A stretch of 64,000 nt of DNA from Geminicoccaceae bacterium (GTDB lineage: Bacteria; Pseudomonadota; Alphaproteobacteria; Geminicoccales; Geminicoccaceae), in assembly GCA_028279345.1 (NCBI GenBank), contig JANQNY010000006.1:1-64000 (forward strand), given 5' to 3'. The position numbers and the translations under genes are program-made. The notes beneath the pieces were generated by a model. That model worked only from the letters and a program-made list of their open reading frames with translations, was not told where the DNA came from and made no database searches. This document shows, piece after piece, positions 43,298 through 52,348 of this stretch (its first letter is position 1; the number at the start of each line of letters is the position of its first letter).

Positions 43298-45716
43298 AAT
43301 GGCGGAGCTGCCGGCACTCTTCGACGACTGGTTCAACCGACGTGGCTGGGAGCTCCGCGCGCATCAGGCGGCGGTGCTCGACGCCGCAGCGGCAGGCCGT
43401 TCCGCTCTGCTCATCGCGCCGACGGGCGGCGGCAAGACCCTGGCGGGGTTTCTGCCGAGCCTCATCGAGCTGGAGGCGGCGCCCACCGCATCGGCCCCGC
43501 ACACCCTCTATATCTCGCCCTTGAAGGCGCTCGCCACCGACATCGCCCGGAACCTCGAAGCACCGATCGCCGAGATGGGCCTCGACGTGCGCGTCGAAAC
43601 GCGCACCGGCGACACGCCGCAGAACCGCCGGCAGCGGCAACGCACGAACCCGCCGCAGCTGCTGTTGACCACGCCCGAGAGCTTGGCACTGCTTCTCGCC
43701 TACCCCGATGCAGAAGCCTACTTCAAAGGGTTACGCCGCGTTGTTCTCGATGAGCTTCATGCACTGGTGCCCAATAAGCGGGGCCAGTTGTTGGGCCTCG
43801 GCATCGCGCGCCTGCAACGGATCGCACCGGAACTCCAGCTCGTCGGCTTGTCTGCGACGGTTGCCGAGCCCGACCGCCTGCGAGCGTGGCTTGACCATCC
43901 GAACCGACCGGCGACGCTGATCCAGGCGGAAGACGGCGCCGAGCCGGAAGTCGACGTGCTCTTGTCGGGCCAGCACATGCCCTGGTCCGGTCATTTCGGC
44001 GTCTACGCGGCCGCAGATCTTTACGCGGCTATTCGGGCGCACATGGTCACGCTCGTCTTCACCAACACGCGCTCGCAGGCCGAGATCATCTTCCAGGCGC
44101 TCTGGCGCCTCAACGACGAGAACCTGCCGATCGCGCTTCACCACGGCTCGCTCGAGGTCGACCAGCGGCGCAAGGTCGAGGCGGCGATGGCGCGCGGCGC
44201 GCTCCGCTGTGTGGTCTGCACCTCGTCCCTCGACCTGGGCATCGACTGGGGTGCCGTCGACCTCGTGGTTCAGGTGGGCGCGCCCAAGGGAGCATCGCGC
44301 CTTCTGCAGCGGATCGGCCGGGCCAACCACCGGATGGACGAGCCTTCGAAGGCATTCTTGATCCCCGGCAACCGCTTCGAGGTGCTCGAGTGCATGGCCG
44401 CCAAGGAGGCCATCGCCCAGCGCGCGCTCGATGGTGAGGTTCAGCACGAGCGCTGCCTCGACGTCCTAGCCCAACACCTCGTCGGCACGGCCTGCGCGGG
44501 ACCCTTCGATGCTGATGTGATTTATCAGGAAGTGGCGAATGCGGGAGGTTATTCAGGGCTTTCCCGCAAGGACTTCGACGATGTTCTGAACTTCGTTGCG
44601 ACCGGCGGCTACGCGCTCGGCAGCTATGAGCGCTTCCGCCGTCTGGCGCGTGGGCCGGACGGTCTCTGGCGCCTCGCCGACGGCCGCTTGGCGCGTGCCT
44701 ACCGTATGAATGTCGGCGTGATCCAGGACGCGCCGATGCTCAAGGTTCGCCTCGGGCGGCGCGTCGTCGGTGAGGTCGAGGAGATATTCGCGGCAACCCT
44801 GACGCCAGGCGACACGTTTCTCTTTTCGGGCCGGGTGCTCGTCTTCGACGGGATTCGCGAGACGGACATGCTCTGCCGGCTGGCCAAGGGCGAGAAGGAG
44901 CCCAAGGTGCCGAACTATGGCGGCACGCGTCTGCCGCTTTCGACCAACCTCGCCTCCGGGGTGCGCAGCTGGCTGGCGCACCCGGAGCGCTGGCCGGCGC
45001 TGCCGCCACCGGTCCGCGAGTGGCTCGACTATCAGATCGATCGATCGGAACTGCCGAGCGCGGACGAGCTGTTGGTAGAGAGCTTTCCGCGGAACGAGCG
45101 CGAGTTCCTGGTGGTCTACTCCTTCGCCGGATGGAACGCGCATCAGACGCTCGGCATGCTGCTCACCCGCAGGCTGGAGCGTCTCGGCGCCGGTCCGCTC
45201 GGTTTCGTCGGCACCGATCACGCCTTGGCCGTATGGAGCCTGCGCGAGGTCGACGACGTAGCGGCTCTCTTCCATGTCGACATTCTGGGCGATGACCTGG
45301 AGGAGTGGATGGCCGAGAGCTCGCTCTTGAAGCGCACCTTCCGCCAGGTCGCGGTGATCGCCGGGCTCATCGAGCGGCGGCGGCCGGGCGAGGAGAAGAC
45401 CGGCCGGCAGATGACCGTCAGCTCGGATCTGATCTACGACGTGTTGCGCAAGCACGAGCCGCAGCACGTCCTGCTGCGGGCCACGCGCGCCGATGCCGCG
45501 ACGGGCCTCCTCGACATCAAGCGTCTCGCTGATCTGCTGGTGAGCGTGCAGGGCCGGATCCGCGTCAAGCGGCTCGATCGCGTCTCGCCACTGGCGGTGC
45601 CGGTGCTGGTCAACATCGGCCGGGAGAGCGTCTACGGTGCTGCCATGGACGACCTGCTCGACGAAGCGGCCGACGATCTCGCCGCGGACGCGCTTGGCCG
45701 GGCCCACGCAGCGTGA
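43290..45716 (+). CDS. Ligase-associated DNA damage response DEXH helicase (Lhr-like)
   Basis: SF2 helicase of 808 residues. Motif I APTGGGKTLAGF is near residue 42-53, motif II DELH near 152, motif III VGLSATV, and motif VI QRIGRANHR. After the helicase core come the winged-helix and the C-terminal portion characteristic of the shorter Lhr branch that travels with DNA ligase and PdeM. It may unwind or strip nucleic acids in repair. Start is GTG at 43290, overlapping the acetyltransferase stop, or ATG at 43299. The stop overlaps the pdeM start. Confidence 0.92.
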   Translation: MAEMAELPALFDDWFNRRGWELRAHQAAVLDAAAAGRSALLIAPTGGGKTLAGFLPSLIELEAAPTASAPHTLYISPLKALATDIARNLEAPIAEMGLDVRVETRTGDTPQNRRQRQRTNPPQLLLTTPESLALLLAYPDAEAYFKGLRRVVLDELHALVPNKRGQLLGLGIARLQRIAPELQLVGLSATVAEPDRLRAWLDHPNRPATLIQAEDGAEPEVDVLLSGQHMPWSGHFGVYAAADLYAAIRAHMVTLVFTNTRSQAEIIFQALWRLNDENLPIALHHGSLEVDQRRKVEAAMARGALRCVVCTSSLDLGIDWGAVDLVVQVGAPKGASRLLQRIGRANHRMDEPSKAFLIPGNRFEVLECMAAKEAIAQRALDGEVQHERCLDVLAQHLVGTACAGPFDADVIYQEVANAGGYSGLSRKDFDDVLNFVATGGYALGSYERFRRLARGPDGLWRLADGRLARAYRMNVGVIQDAPMLKVRLGRRVVGEVEEIFAATLTPGDTFLFSGRVLVFDGIRETDMLCRLAKGEKEPKVPNYGGTRLPLSTNLASGVRSWLAHPERWPALPPPVREWLDYQIDRSELPSADELLVESFPRNEREFLVVYSFAGWNAHQTLGMLLTRRLERLGAGPLGFVGTDHALAVWSLREVDDVAALFHVDILGDDLEEWMAESSLLKRTFRQVAVIAGLIERRRPGEEKTGRQMTVSSDLIYDVLRKHEPQHVLLRATRADAATGLLDIKRLADLLVSVQGRIRVKRLDRVSPLAVPVLVNIGRESVYGAAMDDLLDEAADDLAADALGRAHAA

Positions 45717-46417
45717 GGCAGCGGCCCTTCGTCCTCGCCGGCGAGCGCCTGCTCCTCGACGGCCGCGGCGCCGTCCTCTGGCCCGAGCGACGGCTGCTCA
45801 TTGTCGCCGACCTGCACCTCGAGAAGGGGCGGGCGCTGGCGGCGAGCGGCCGGCTGTTGCCGCCCTACGACACGCGCGCGACGCTCGCGCGTTTGGTCGA
45901 GCTGCTGAACGAGCATCGCCCCGAGCAGGTGGTCAGCCTCGGCGACGGCTTTCATCGGAGCCACGGCTATGCGCGGCTCGCCGTCGAGGATCGCCAGCAG
46001 CTCGACGCCATCGGATCGCTCTGCCGCTGGACCTGGCTCGCGGGAAACCACGACCCCGACGCACCGACGGGACACGGCGAGGCGGTCAAGGGCAGCCTGG
46101 CGATCGGTGCCATCACGCTCCGCCACGCGCCGTCGCCTCGCGCGTCCACGGGCGAGATTGCAGGGCATTTGCACCCGAAGGCCGGCGTTCGTGTGCGCGG
46201 CCGGCGCGTCACGCGTCCATGCTTCGTGAGCGACGGTGCCCGCCTGCTCATGCCCGCCCTCGGCACCTTCACTGGCGGGCTCGAGGTCTGGGACCCGGCA
46301 ATCGCCGGGCTCTTTGCCCACCCCTTCGAGGCCATGCTCTGCGGCCGAGATGGCGGGCTTCGCTGCCTCCCGGCCACGCGGCTTGAAGGCGCCCCCCGGC
46401 GGGCTACGTCTGGCTGA
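45713..46417 (+). CDS. pdeM: Ligase-associated DNA damage response endonuclease PdeM
   Basis: Metallophosphoesterase of 234 residues. Metal-binding motifs are visible in order: DLHLEKG (Asp33, His35), GDGFHR, GNHD and GHLHP. This matches the PdeM group that is linked to the ligase-associated helicase. The GTG start at 45713 overlaps the helicase stop (GTGA), a translationally coupled pair. The associated ligase and exonuclease genes of the full repair set are absent here. Confidence 0.93.
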   Translation: MRQRPFVLAGERLLLDGRGAVLWPERRLLIVADLHLEKGRALAASGRLLPPYDTRATLARLVELLNEHRPEQVVSLGDGFHRSHGYARLAVEDRQQLDAIGSLCRWTWLAGNHDPDAPTGHGEAVKGSLAIGAITLRHAPSPRASTGEIAGHLHPKAGVRVRGRRVTRPCFVSDGARLLMPALGTFTGGLEVWDPAIAGLFAHPFEAMLCGRDGGLRCLPATRLEGAPRRATSG

Positions 46418-46437
46418 CCATTTATCGCGCAGACGCT

Positions 46438-47880
46438 ATGCCCACTTCCATCGTTTGGTTCCGCCAAGATCTACGTGTCGCCGACAACCCGGCGCTCCAC
46501 GAGGCTTGCGCGCGAGGTGGCGTCCTTCCCGTCTATATCGATGATGACGACGCGGCCGGCGATTGGCCCCCGGGCGGCGCCTCCAGGTGGTGGCGCGCGC
46601 AGAGCCTGAAGGCGCTCGATGACGCGTTGCGGGCCCGCGGCAGTGGCTTGGTCGTGCTCGACGGACCGGCGGAGGCTGCGCTCGAACGGACGGCAGCGGC
46701 GGTCGAGGCGGACGCCGTTTTCTGGAACCGCCGGTACGAGCCTGCGTCCATTCGTCACGATCGCGACGTCATGGCCAAGCTCAAAGAGCGTGGTCTCGCC
46801 GTCACGAGCAGTAACGGTAGGCTGCTGTTCGAGCCATGGACTGTTACGACCAAGAACGGTGACCCCTACAAGGTCTATACGCCCTTCGCCCGCGCCTGCC
46901 TGAACGAGCGTGCCCCGCGGCAGCCATACCCCGCCCCGGCACGCATTCAATCGCCTAAAGTGCCATCGACACTCGTGACAAAATCGATAGGTGCGGGCGA
47001 TCCTCCGACAAATTGGGAAGTCGAACTCGGGTGTCATTGGCAGCCCGGTGTTGGCCATGCCGAGAATGCTCTCGACGTTTTTCTTGAGGATAAAGTTGCG
47101 GATTACGGGGACAGTCGAGATCGGCCCGATTTACGTGGCACGTCGGAACTCTCGCCCCGGCTGCACTGGGGTGAGCTGAGCCCGCATCAGGTCTGGCAGG
47201 CGACGGTTGAAGTTTCTGGCGGTGCGGACGCGTTGGATCCGGGTCGCGGCAGCAACGTCTTCTTGAAAGAACTACTTTGGCGCGAATTTGGTTACCACAT
47301 ATTCTACCATATCTCGACGTTGCCGGAGACGCCGCTCAAGCCCGCCTTTGCGCGCTTTCCTTGGGCCGACGACAAGGACAACCGCAACGCGTGGCGGTTC
47401 GGACGCACGGGCTATCCGATCGTTGATGCGGGCATGCGCCAGCTTCGCCTGACCGGTTGGATGCACAATCGCGTGCGTATGGTCGCGGGCTCGTTTCTGG
47501 TGAAGGACCTGTTGGAGGATTGGCGGCAAGGTGCGCGCTGGTTCTGGGACAATCTCGTCGATGCCGATCTCGCTTCGAACACGCTCGGCTGGCAGTGGGT
47601 GAGCGGCTGCGGTCCCGATGCCGCGCCCTATTTCAGGATTTTCAATCCCGTCAAGCAGGGCTGGAAGTTCGACCCCGACGGTGCGTATGTGCGGCGTTTC
47701 GTTCCCGAGCTGGCGGGATTGCCGGCGGAGCACATCCATGCGCCCTGGGAGGCGCCTGCCGACGTGCTCGACGCCGCCGGTGTGACGTTGGGCAAGACCT
47801 ATCCCGCGCCGATCGTCGACCACAGGCGTGCGCGCCAGCGCGCTCTTGACGCGCTCGCCACCATCAAGCAGGCCGCGTGA
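46438..47880 (+). CDS. phrB: Deoxyribodipyrimidine photolyase (class I CPD photolyase)
   Basis: Light-driven flavoprotein that splits cyclobutane pyrimidine dimers. The 480-residue protein starts MPTSIVWFRQDLRVADNPAL, the photolyase antenna domain, and has the FAD-binding part with LLWREFGYHIFYHI, TGYPIVDAGMRQLRLTGWMHNRVRMVAGSFLVKDLL, and DADLASNTLGWQWVSGCGPDAAPYFRIFNP. Nothing indicates a cryptochrome-like change. It starts 20 bases after pdeM, extending the repair gene cluster. The region 46920-47100 is lower in GC (about 53%) than the rest. Confidence 0.96.
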   Translation: MPTSIVWFRQDLRVADNPALHEACARGGVLPVYIDDDDAAGDWPPGGASRWWRAQSLKALDDALRARGSGLVVLDGPAEAALERTAAAVEADAVFWNRRYEPASIRHDRDVMAKLKERGLAVTSSNGRLLFEPWTVTTKNGDPYKVYTPFARACLNERAPRQPYPAPARIQSPKVPSTLVTKSIGAGDPPTNWEVELGCHWQPGVGHAENALDVFLEDKVADYGDSRDRPDLRGTSELSPRLHWGELSPHQVWQATVEVSGGADALDPGRGSNVFLKELLWREFGYHIFYHISTLPETPLKPAFARFPWADDKDNRNAWRFGRTGYPIVDAGMRQLRLTGWMHNRVRMVAGSFLVKDLLEDWRQGARWFWDNLVDADLASNTLGWQWVSGCGPDAAPYFRIFNPVKQGWKFDPDGAYVRRFVPELAGLPAEHIHAPWEAPADVLDAAGVTLGKTYPAPIVDHRRARQRALDALATIKQAA

Positions 47881-47903
47881 GCGGTTGTCGGGAAGGAAGT
47901 CGA

Positions 47904-48329
47904 ATGGCGGGCACCATCGCCGAACGCCAACAGGAGCTGGAGGAAGAGTTCGCGCTGTTCGATGAGTGGCGCGACAAGATCGACTACATCATGGACCTAG
48001 GCCGAACGCTGCCTCCCTACCCCGACGACGTGCGCGACGACGCGCATCGCGTGCACGGCTGCCAGAGCCAGGTCTGGATGGATGCGGCGGTGGAGCCGGA
48101 GAGCGGGCGATTGCGCCTGCGCGCGGACAGCGATGCGATTATCGTCAAAGGGCTCATCGGGCTGCTTCTGCGCCTCTATGACGACGCGACACCCGTCGAG
48201 ATCGTACAGAACCCGCCCGAGGTGCTGGAGCGGATCGGCCTCAAGCGGCACCTCACGCCAACCCGCGCCAACGGCCTCTACTCCATGATCGGCCGCATCC
48301 GCGAGCTGGCAGCGCAACACGCCGTTTGA
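47904..48329 (+). CDS. sufE: Cysteine desulfuration protein SufE
   Basis: Sulfur acceptor that enhances SufS in iron-sulfur cluster assembly. The 141-residue protein carries the loop HRVHGCQSQVWM with the sulfur-carrying Cys53, flanked by the helix ELEEEFALFDEWRDKIDYIMDLG. ATG at 47904 follows GGAAGGAAG, preferred over an earlier GTG at 47877 that overlaps phrB. No other suf gene is adjacent. Confidence 0.94.
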   Translation: MAGTIAERQQELEEEFALFDEWRDKIDYIMDLGRTLPPYPDDVRDDAHRVHGCQSQVWMDAAVEPESGRLRLRADSDAIIVKGLIGLLLRLYDDATPVEIVQNPPEVLERIGLKRHLTPTRANGLYSMIGRIRELAAQHAV

Positions 48330-48355
48330 GGACGCAGCTTTGCTCTTGGGCCCGC

Positions 48356-48622
48356 TCAGCCGCCGACCTGCTCCACGGTTGCGCCTTGATCACCACCCTT
48401 GAAGCGGACCGCATAGCTGCCTTCGTCGCAGGTGATTTGCCACGCTTCTCGATCGGCGCTCGATTCCCTGGGTAACGGCTGCATATCCCGCGGATTGCTG
48501 CACGCCAGGCCATGATCGCGGACGGCTGCAGCAATGACGGCGATGGGGCTCTGTTGCGCCGGCGCGAGGGACGACGTCACCAGGGCCAGTGGAACCAAGA
48601 GCCAAGCCGCGCGCATACACAT
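48356..48622 (-). CDS. Small secreted protein, unknown
   Basis: An 88-residue product with a signal peptide (MCMRAAWLLVPLALVTSSLAPAQQ) and a mature part of about 64 residues with two cysteines (positions 42 and 66) that could form a disulfide. Its C-terminal stretch CDEGSYAVRFKGGDQGATVEQV looks beta-rich. Many alphaproteobacteria have similar short secreted proteins; no function known. ATG at 48622 has GGAGAG upstream. Convergent with sufE. Confidence 0.6.
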   Translation of the reverse strand: MCMRAAWLLVPLALVTSSLAPAQQSPIAVIAAAVRDHGLACSNPRDMQPLPRESSADREAWQITCDEGSYAVRFKGGDQGATVEQVGG

Positions 48623-48726
48623 GTCGTCTCTCCATCCATCACCGACACGGGCGCCGCTCGATCGTGCGCCCACAGAGGCATCGATCCTACACTGGAACGA
48701 GCGGCGGGGCAGCGTCGAGCTTCGCC

Positions 48727-49701
48727 TCAAGATGCGCTTGGCGGTTCTAGTAGCTCTTCCAAGCTCAGATCTATCCGGTCGAGCTGAAACGCCGGCAACC
48801 GATAGACCCAATTTGCGTCGTCAGCGAAGCGGACCCAGCGCGCGTCGTCGATGGTGGCGAGTTCAAGCTCGAGCGACGTGTCGTCGAACCGGCTTGCCTC
48901 GATCCTCGTCCAGGCCTCTGGCCAGGCGACGTCGGCGGCGGGTTTGAGCTCGTCGAACCGCAGATCGGCCAGCATGCCGGTGAGCCGCCGGATGGATTCC
49001 GCATCGGCCTGCCTGCCGTCCGGCACGGGCGTGGTGAGCGTCATCTCGTCGTCTTTGGAAACCCTGCCCGCCGTTAAGCCTTCGTCGCTCGCCGGGCTCA
49101 CCGTCAAGAGCGCCAGCTCGTCTCGGGCGATGCTTGGGAGGTCCGTATCGAGCCAGTCGATGACGTCGGTGGCGACGTCGACCGTCCCCGAGGCGAGCCA
49201 GGCACGTTCGCCATCGGGCAGGCGCAGATAGACCCCGCGCCGATCCCGGGTGATGGCGTCGCTGCCCTTGCCGAGGATCGCGTCCGCCAGCACCGTCCCA
49301 TCGGCAGCCTCGATCGTGACCCGTGTGGCCGCACTGCCCTCGCCTGGCTCGTCGACCTCAAGGCGCGCGAAGCGTTCCGGCAGCGCCGTCCGTGGGGCCG
49401 CGTAGCGGAGGTCGACAAGATCGGTCACGAGCGCCCGCACCGCCGTCTCATCCGCCGCATAGTCCCAGCGCTCCGGCACGACCCAGGCGCCATCGCCACG
49501 GGCGACCGTCAAGCGCTGCCCGCCTTGCTCGACGGCAATTTGGACGGCTGCCTCGGGGGCGGCGACGAGCTCTGGAAACACCGGCTCATCGAGCGCACCG
49601 GCGACGCTGATGTTGCGGCTCGATTCGACGCTCGCATAGATAGCAGCGACCGTCGATACGATCGCCACAGCGCCCCAGACGATGAGCGTGCGTGGCCCCA
49701 T
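48727..49701 (-). CDS. DUF4340-domain protein of the Gld-type ABC operon
   Basis: Predicted inner-membrane anchored periplasmic protein of 324 residues: one N-terminal segment (LIVWGAVAIVSTVAAIYAS) and a long exposed domain with WVVPERWDYAADETAVRALVTDLVDLRYA near 72-100, the start of the DUF4340 repeat. It ends the gene order GldA, GldF, GldG, DUF4340, commonly found together in proteobacteria. Its exact function is unknown. The start is 20 bases after the GldG-like stop. Confidence 0.85.
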   Translation of the reverse strand: MGPRTLIVWGAVAIVSTVAAIYASVESSRNISVAGALDEPVFPELVAAPEAAVQIAVEQGGQRLTVARGDGAWVVPERWDYAADETAVRALVTDLVDLRYAAPRTALPERFARLEVDEPGEGSAATRVTIEAADGTVLADAILGKGSDAITRDRRGVYLRLPDGERAWLASGTVDVATDVIDWLDTDLPSIARDELALLTVSPASDEGLTAGRVSKDDEMTLTTPVPDGRQADAESIRRLTGMLADLRFDELKPAADVAWPEAWTRIEASRFDDTSLELELATIDDARWVRFADDANWVYRLPAFQLDRIDLSLEELLEPPSAS

Positions 49702-49721
49702 CTACGTCCCTCCTCGGCCCC

Positions 49722-51590
49722 TCAGGCGCCCGCGCTCCGCTCGCCCTGACGACGGCGCCAGACGAGCAGACCTATGGCGAACAAAGCGACCACCGCCGGC
49801 ACCGCCCAGATGTTGAGAACCCGAAGCCGCCAGGCCAGCCCCTCCACCTCCTCGTCGAGCGCGAAGCGGACGTCGCGAAGCTCCTGGCGGATGGCCAGCA
49901 GCTCCTCCCGAAAGCTCAGGACCGCTTCCTCCTGCGCGGAAGTCAGCACGACACCCTCGGCGACCTCTTCCGCACGAATCTCATCGATCTTCGCCTGGGT
50001 CTCCTCGAGCCGCGCCACGAGCTGCTGTTCGCTTGCGCGATAGCGGCGCTCTGCGTCACGCTCCATCTCGTCGATGACGACGAAGGGGCGCGGGTCGAAG
50101 CCCCGACCGCGGAGCCCGGTGAGGCCATCGGCGCCGGCTAGGCTCTCGAGCGCATTGACGACGAAATCACCGTTGTTGGCGATCGGCACGGCGAACGACT
50201 GACCCAAGAGCTGCTGGCGCTGGATCCAGCTTCGATCGGCCAGAAAGTCCGCGTCGGTGATCACCACCAGGCTCAGCGGTTCGGCCGCTTCGTCCAGGTG
50301 CTCGCCGGCGGCGGCCGTGTCCACGTCCTCCGGCGGGCCGTCTGGAAACGCCGGTTCGACAGCACCTTCGATCCGCGCGATCAGCGTGCGGCGCTCACCC
50401 TCGGGCGCGTAGCTGTCGATGATGGCCAACGGGTCTGGCTGCATCAGCTCGGCGCTGGAGAAGGTCGCGACGTCCGAGGTGGTCTCGACAAGCGGCGCGA
50501 GCGTCATCGCCGTGTCCTCGCGAAGCGCCACGGCGCCCGGCGAATTGAAAGCGAGTCGCTGGAGCTGCCCAAGCGCCGGATCGTCGAGATCGAACTGCGC
50601 AGCATCGGCGGTAAACCAGATCGGATAGGTGGTGACCACCGGACGACCTTGGTCAAGGAGCTGCACGCGCATGCCCCGTTGCCGGTCGCCGAGCACAGTG
50701 TTGGGCTCGATGTCCAGGCCCCAAGCCTCCAGAAGTGCGTCCATGCCCGTGAAGCCCGACGGCGGCTGCTGGGGCAACGCACCTGTCTCGAAGAGCGGGT
50801 CCAGCACCAAGAGCATCCGCCCGCCACGCAACGCGTACTGGTCGAGCGCGTAAGCCGTGCGCGCCGGCAGATCCCGCGGCTGGCCCAAGAGCACCACGTC
50901 GACGTCGTCCTCGATGCGGTCGAGCTCGCCGAAGGTCCGGCGGACATCGAACACCTCTTCCAAACTGTCGACCACGGCCCAGCGCTCGAACTGAGCGGTG
51001 GGAAGGCCGTAGAGCGGCAGGTCGCCAACGACCTGCAGGACGGGCTTGTCGGGATTGGCCAGGTCGTGGATCAGTCGGGTGAGGTCGTACTCGACGAAGT
51101 CGAGGCGCTCGGGGGCCAGATAGCCGATCGCCTCGCGGTCATCGGTCATGTTGAGGCCCGCAAGCCCCAGATAGGCCTGCTCGCCCGATAGCCCGATGGG
51201 GACGCCGGTGAGCCCGTCGGCGACCGCCTGGTCCTCTTCCGGCGAAAATGGCCGAGGGTCGTAGCGCTCGATCACGAGCATGCCGTCGGCGAGTGCCGCG
51301 TACTCGGTGAGGAAGTCGGCGACGCGATCGGCGTGGGCCTCGAGGTCGGGGCCGAGCGTGCCGAGGTCGCTCGAGCGATAGAAGCGAAGCGTTATCGGCT
51401 CCTCGATCGAAGCCAGCACCTGCTCGGTGCCCTCCGATATCGTGAAGCGGCGGTCCTCGGTGAGGTCCACGCGCCAGCCAGTGAGCCTGTCCTGGGCGAT
51501 GATGTTGATGGCGACGAACGAAACGAGCGACACCGCCATGACGCCCAGGCAGACGGTGCGGCGGCTGAGGCGTTCGGCGAGCAAGGCCAT
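49722..51590 (-). CDS. GldG-family protein (ABC-type uncharacterised transport system)
   Basis: A 622-residue protein with one N-terminal span (LGVMAVSLVSFVAINIIA), a large periplasmic domain of the GldG/ABC-transport type (DLTEDRRFTISEGTEQVLA, then VQVVGD-like LQVVGDLPLYGL and ARTAYALDQYALRGGRMLLVLDP), a coiled-coil stretch near 545-585 and a C-terminal span (VPAVVALFAIGLLVW). Works with the ATPase and permease upstream. Homologues in Bacteroidetes assist gliding, but in proteobacteria this operon is not tied to gliding and the cargo is unknown. Confidence 0.9.
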   Translation of the reverse strand: MALLAERLSRRTVCLGVMAVSLVSFVAINIIAQDRLTGWRVDLTEDRRFTISEGTEQVLASIEEPITLRFYRSSDLGTLGPDLEAHADRVADFLTEYAALADGMLVIERYDPRPFSPEEDQAVADGLTGVPIGLSGEQAYLGLAGLNMTDDREAIGYLAPERLDFVEYDLTRLIHDLANPDKPVLQVVGDLPLYGLPTAQFERWAVVDSLEEVFDVRRTFGELDRIEDDVDVVLLGQPRDLPARTAYALDQYALRGGRMLLVLDPLFETGALPQQPPSGFTGMDALLEAWGLDIEPNTVLGDRQRGMRVQLLDQGRPVVTTYPIWFTADAAQFDLDDPALGQLQRLAFNSPGAVALREDTAMTLAPLVETTSDVATFSSAELMQPDPLAIIDSYAPEGERRTLIARIEGAVEPAFPDGPPEDVDTAAAGEHLDEAAEPLSLVVITDADFLADRSWIQRQQLLGQSFAVPIANNGDFVVNALESLAGADGLTGLRGRGFDPRPFVVIDEMERDAERRYRASEQQLVARLEETQAKIDEIRAEEVAEGVVLTSAQEEAVLSFREELLAIRQELRDVRFALDEEVEGLAWRLRVLNIWAVPAVVALFAIGLLVWRRRQGERSAGA

Positions 51591-51602
51591 GACGACTACC
51601 CC

Positions 51603-52337
51603 TCAGGCACCCTTGTTGAGCTCGACCAGGGCCACGTTGATGGTCAGGCTGACGACAATGAGCGAGCCGAAGAAGACGAGGTTTCGAGCATCGACGACGC
51701 CGTTCTGGATAGCATCGAAGTTGGTGAGGAAACTGAACGACGCCACCACGTCGGTGAGCGCCGCCGGAGCCCAGCCAGCAAAGGCGCCCTGCACCAGCTC
51801 CAGCCCGCTCATCATGAAGACGAAGCAGAGCGCGACCGAGGCGACGAAGGCGATCACCTGGTTCTTGGTAAGGGCCGACACACAGGAGGAGATTGCCAGG
51901 AAGCCCCCCGCCATGAGCCAGGAGCCCAAATAGCCGGCGAGGATCACGCCGTTGTCGGGGTTCCCCAGGTAGTTGACCGTGAGCCAGAGCGGGAAGGTCA
52001 AAGAGAGCGCGACGCCCGTGAAGATCCAGGCGGCGAGAAACTTGCCGACGACCGCAGCGGCCGTGCCCACAGGCAGCGTCAACAGGAACTCGAGGCTCCC
52101 GCTCTTGCGCTCCTCGGCCCAGAGCCGCATGCCGAGCGCCGGGACCAGGAACAGATAGAGCCAGGGCTGAAACACGAAGAACGCACCCAAATCGGCGCGC
52201 CCGCGCTCCAGAAAGCCTCCGAGATAGAAGGTCAGGGCGCCCGCGAGTGCCAGAAAGATGCAGATGAAGACGTAGGCAAGCGGCGAGGTGAAATAGGCCT
52301 CGAGCTCGCGCCGCATGATGAGGAAGGTCGTGCGCAT
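51603..52337 (-). CDS. ABC-2 type permease, GldF-like
   Basis: A 244-residue membrane protein with six predicted spans. It begins MRTTFLIMRRELEAYFTSPLAYVF, typical of the family, and has LWAEERKSGSLEFLLTLPV (about 78-96), the amphipathic coupling helix. ATG at 52335-52337 was chosen; TTG at 52350-52352, overlapping the ATPase stop as TTGA, is the alternative. Confidence 0.9.
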   Translation of the reverse strand: MRTTFLIMRRELEAYFTSPLAYVFICIFLALAGALTFYLGGFLERGRADLGAFFVFQPWLYLFLVPALGMRLWAEERKSGSLEFLLTLPVGTAAAVVGKFLAAWIFTGVALSLTFPLWLTVNYLGNPDNGVILAGYLGSWLMAGGFLAISSCVSALTKNQVIAFVASVALCFVFMMSGLELVQGAFAGWAPAALTDVVASFSFLTNFDAIQNGVVDARNLVFFGSLIVVSLTINVALVELNKGA

Positions 52338-52348
52338 CGAGGTGCCCC

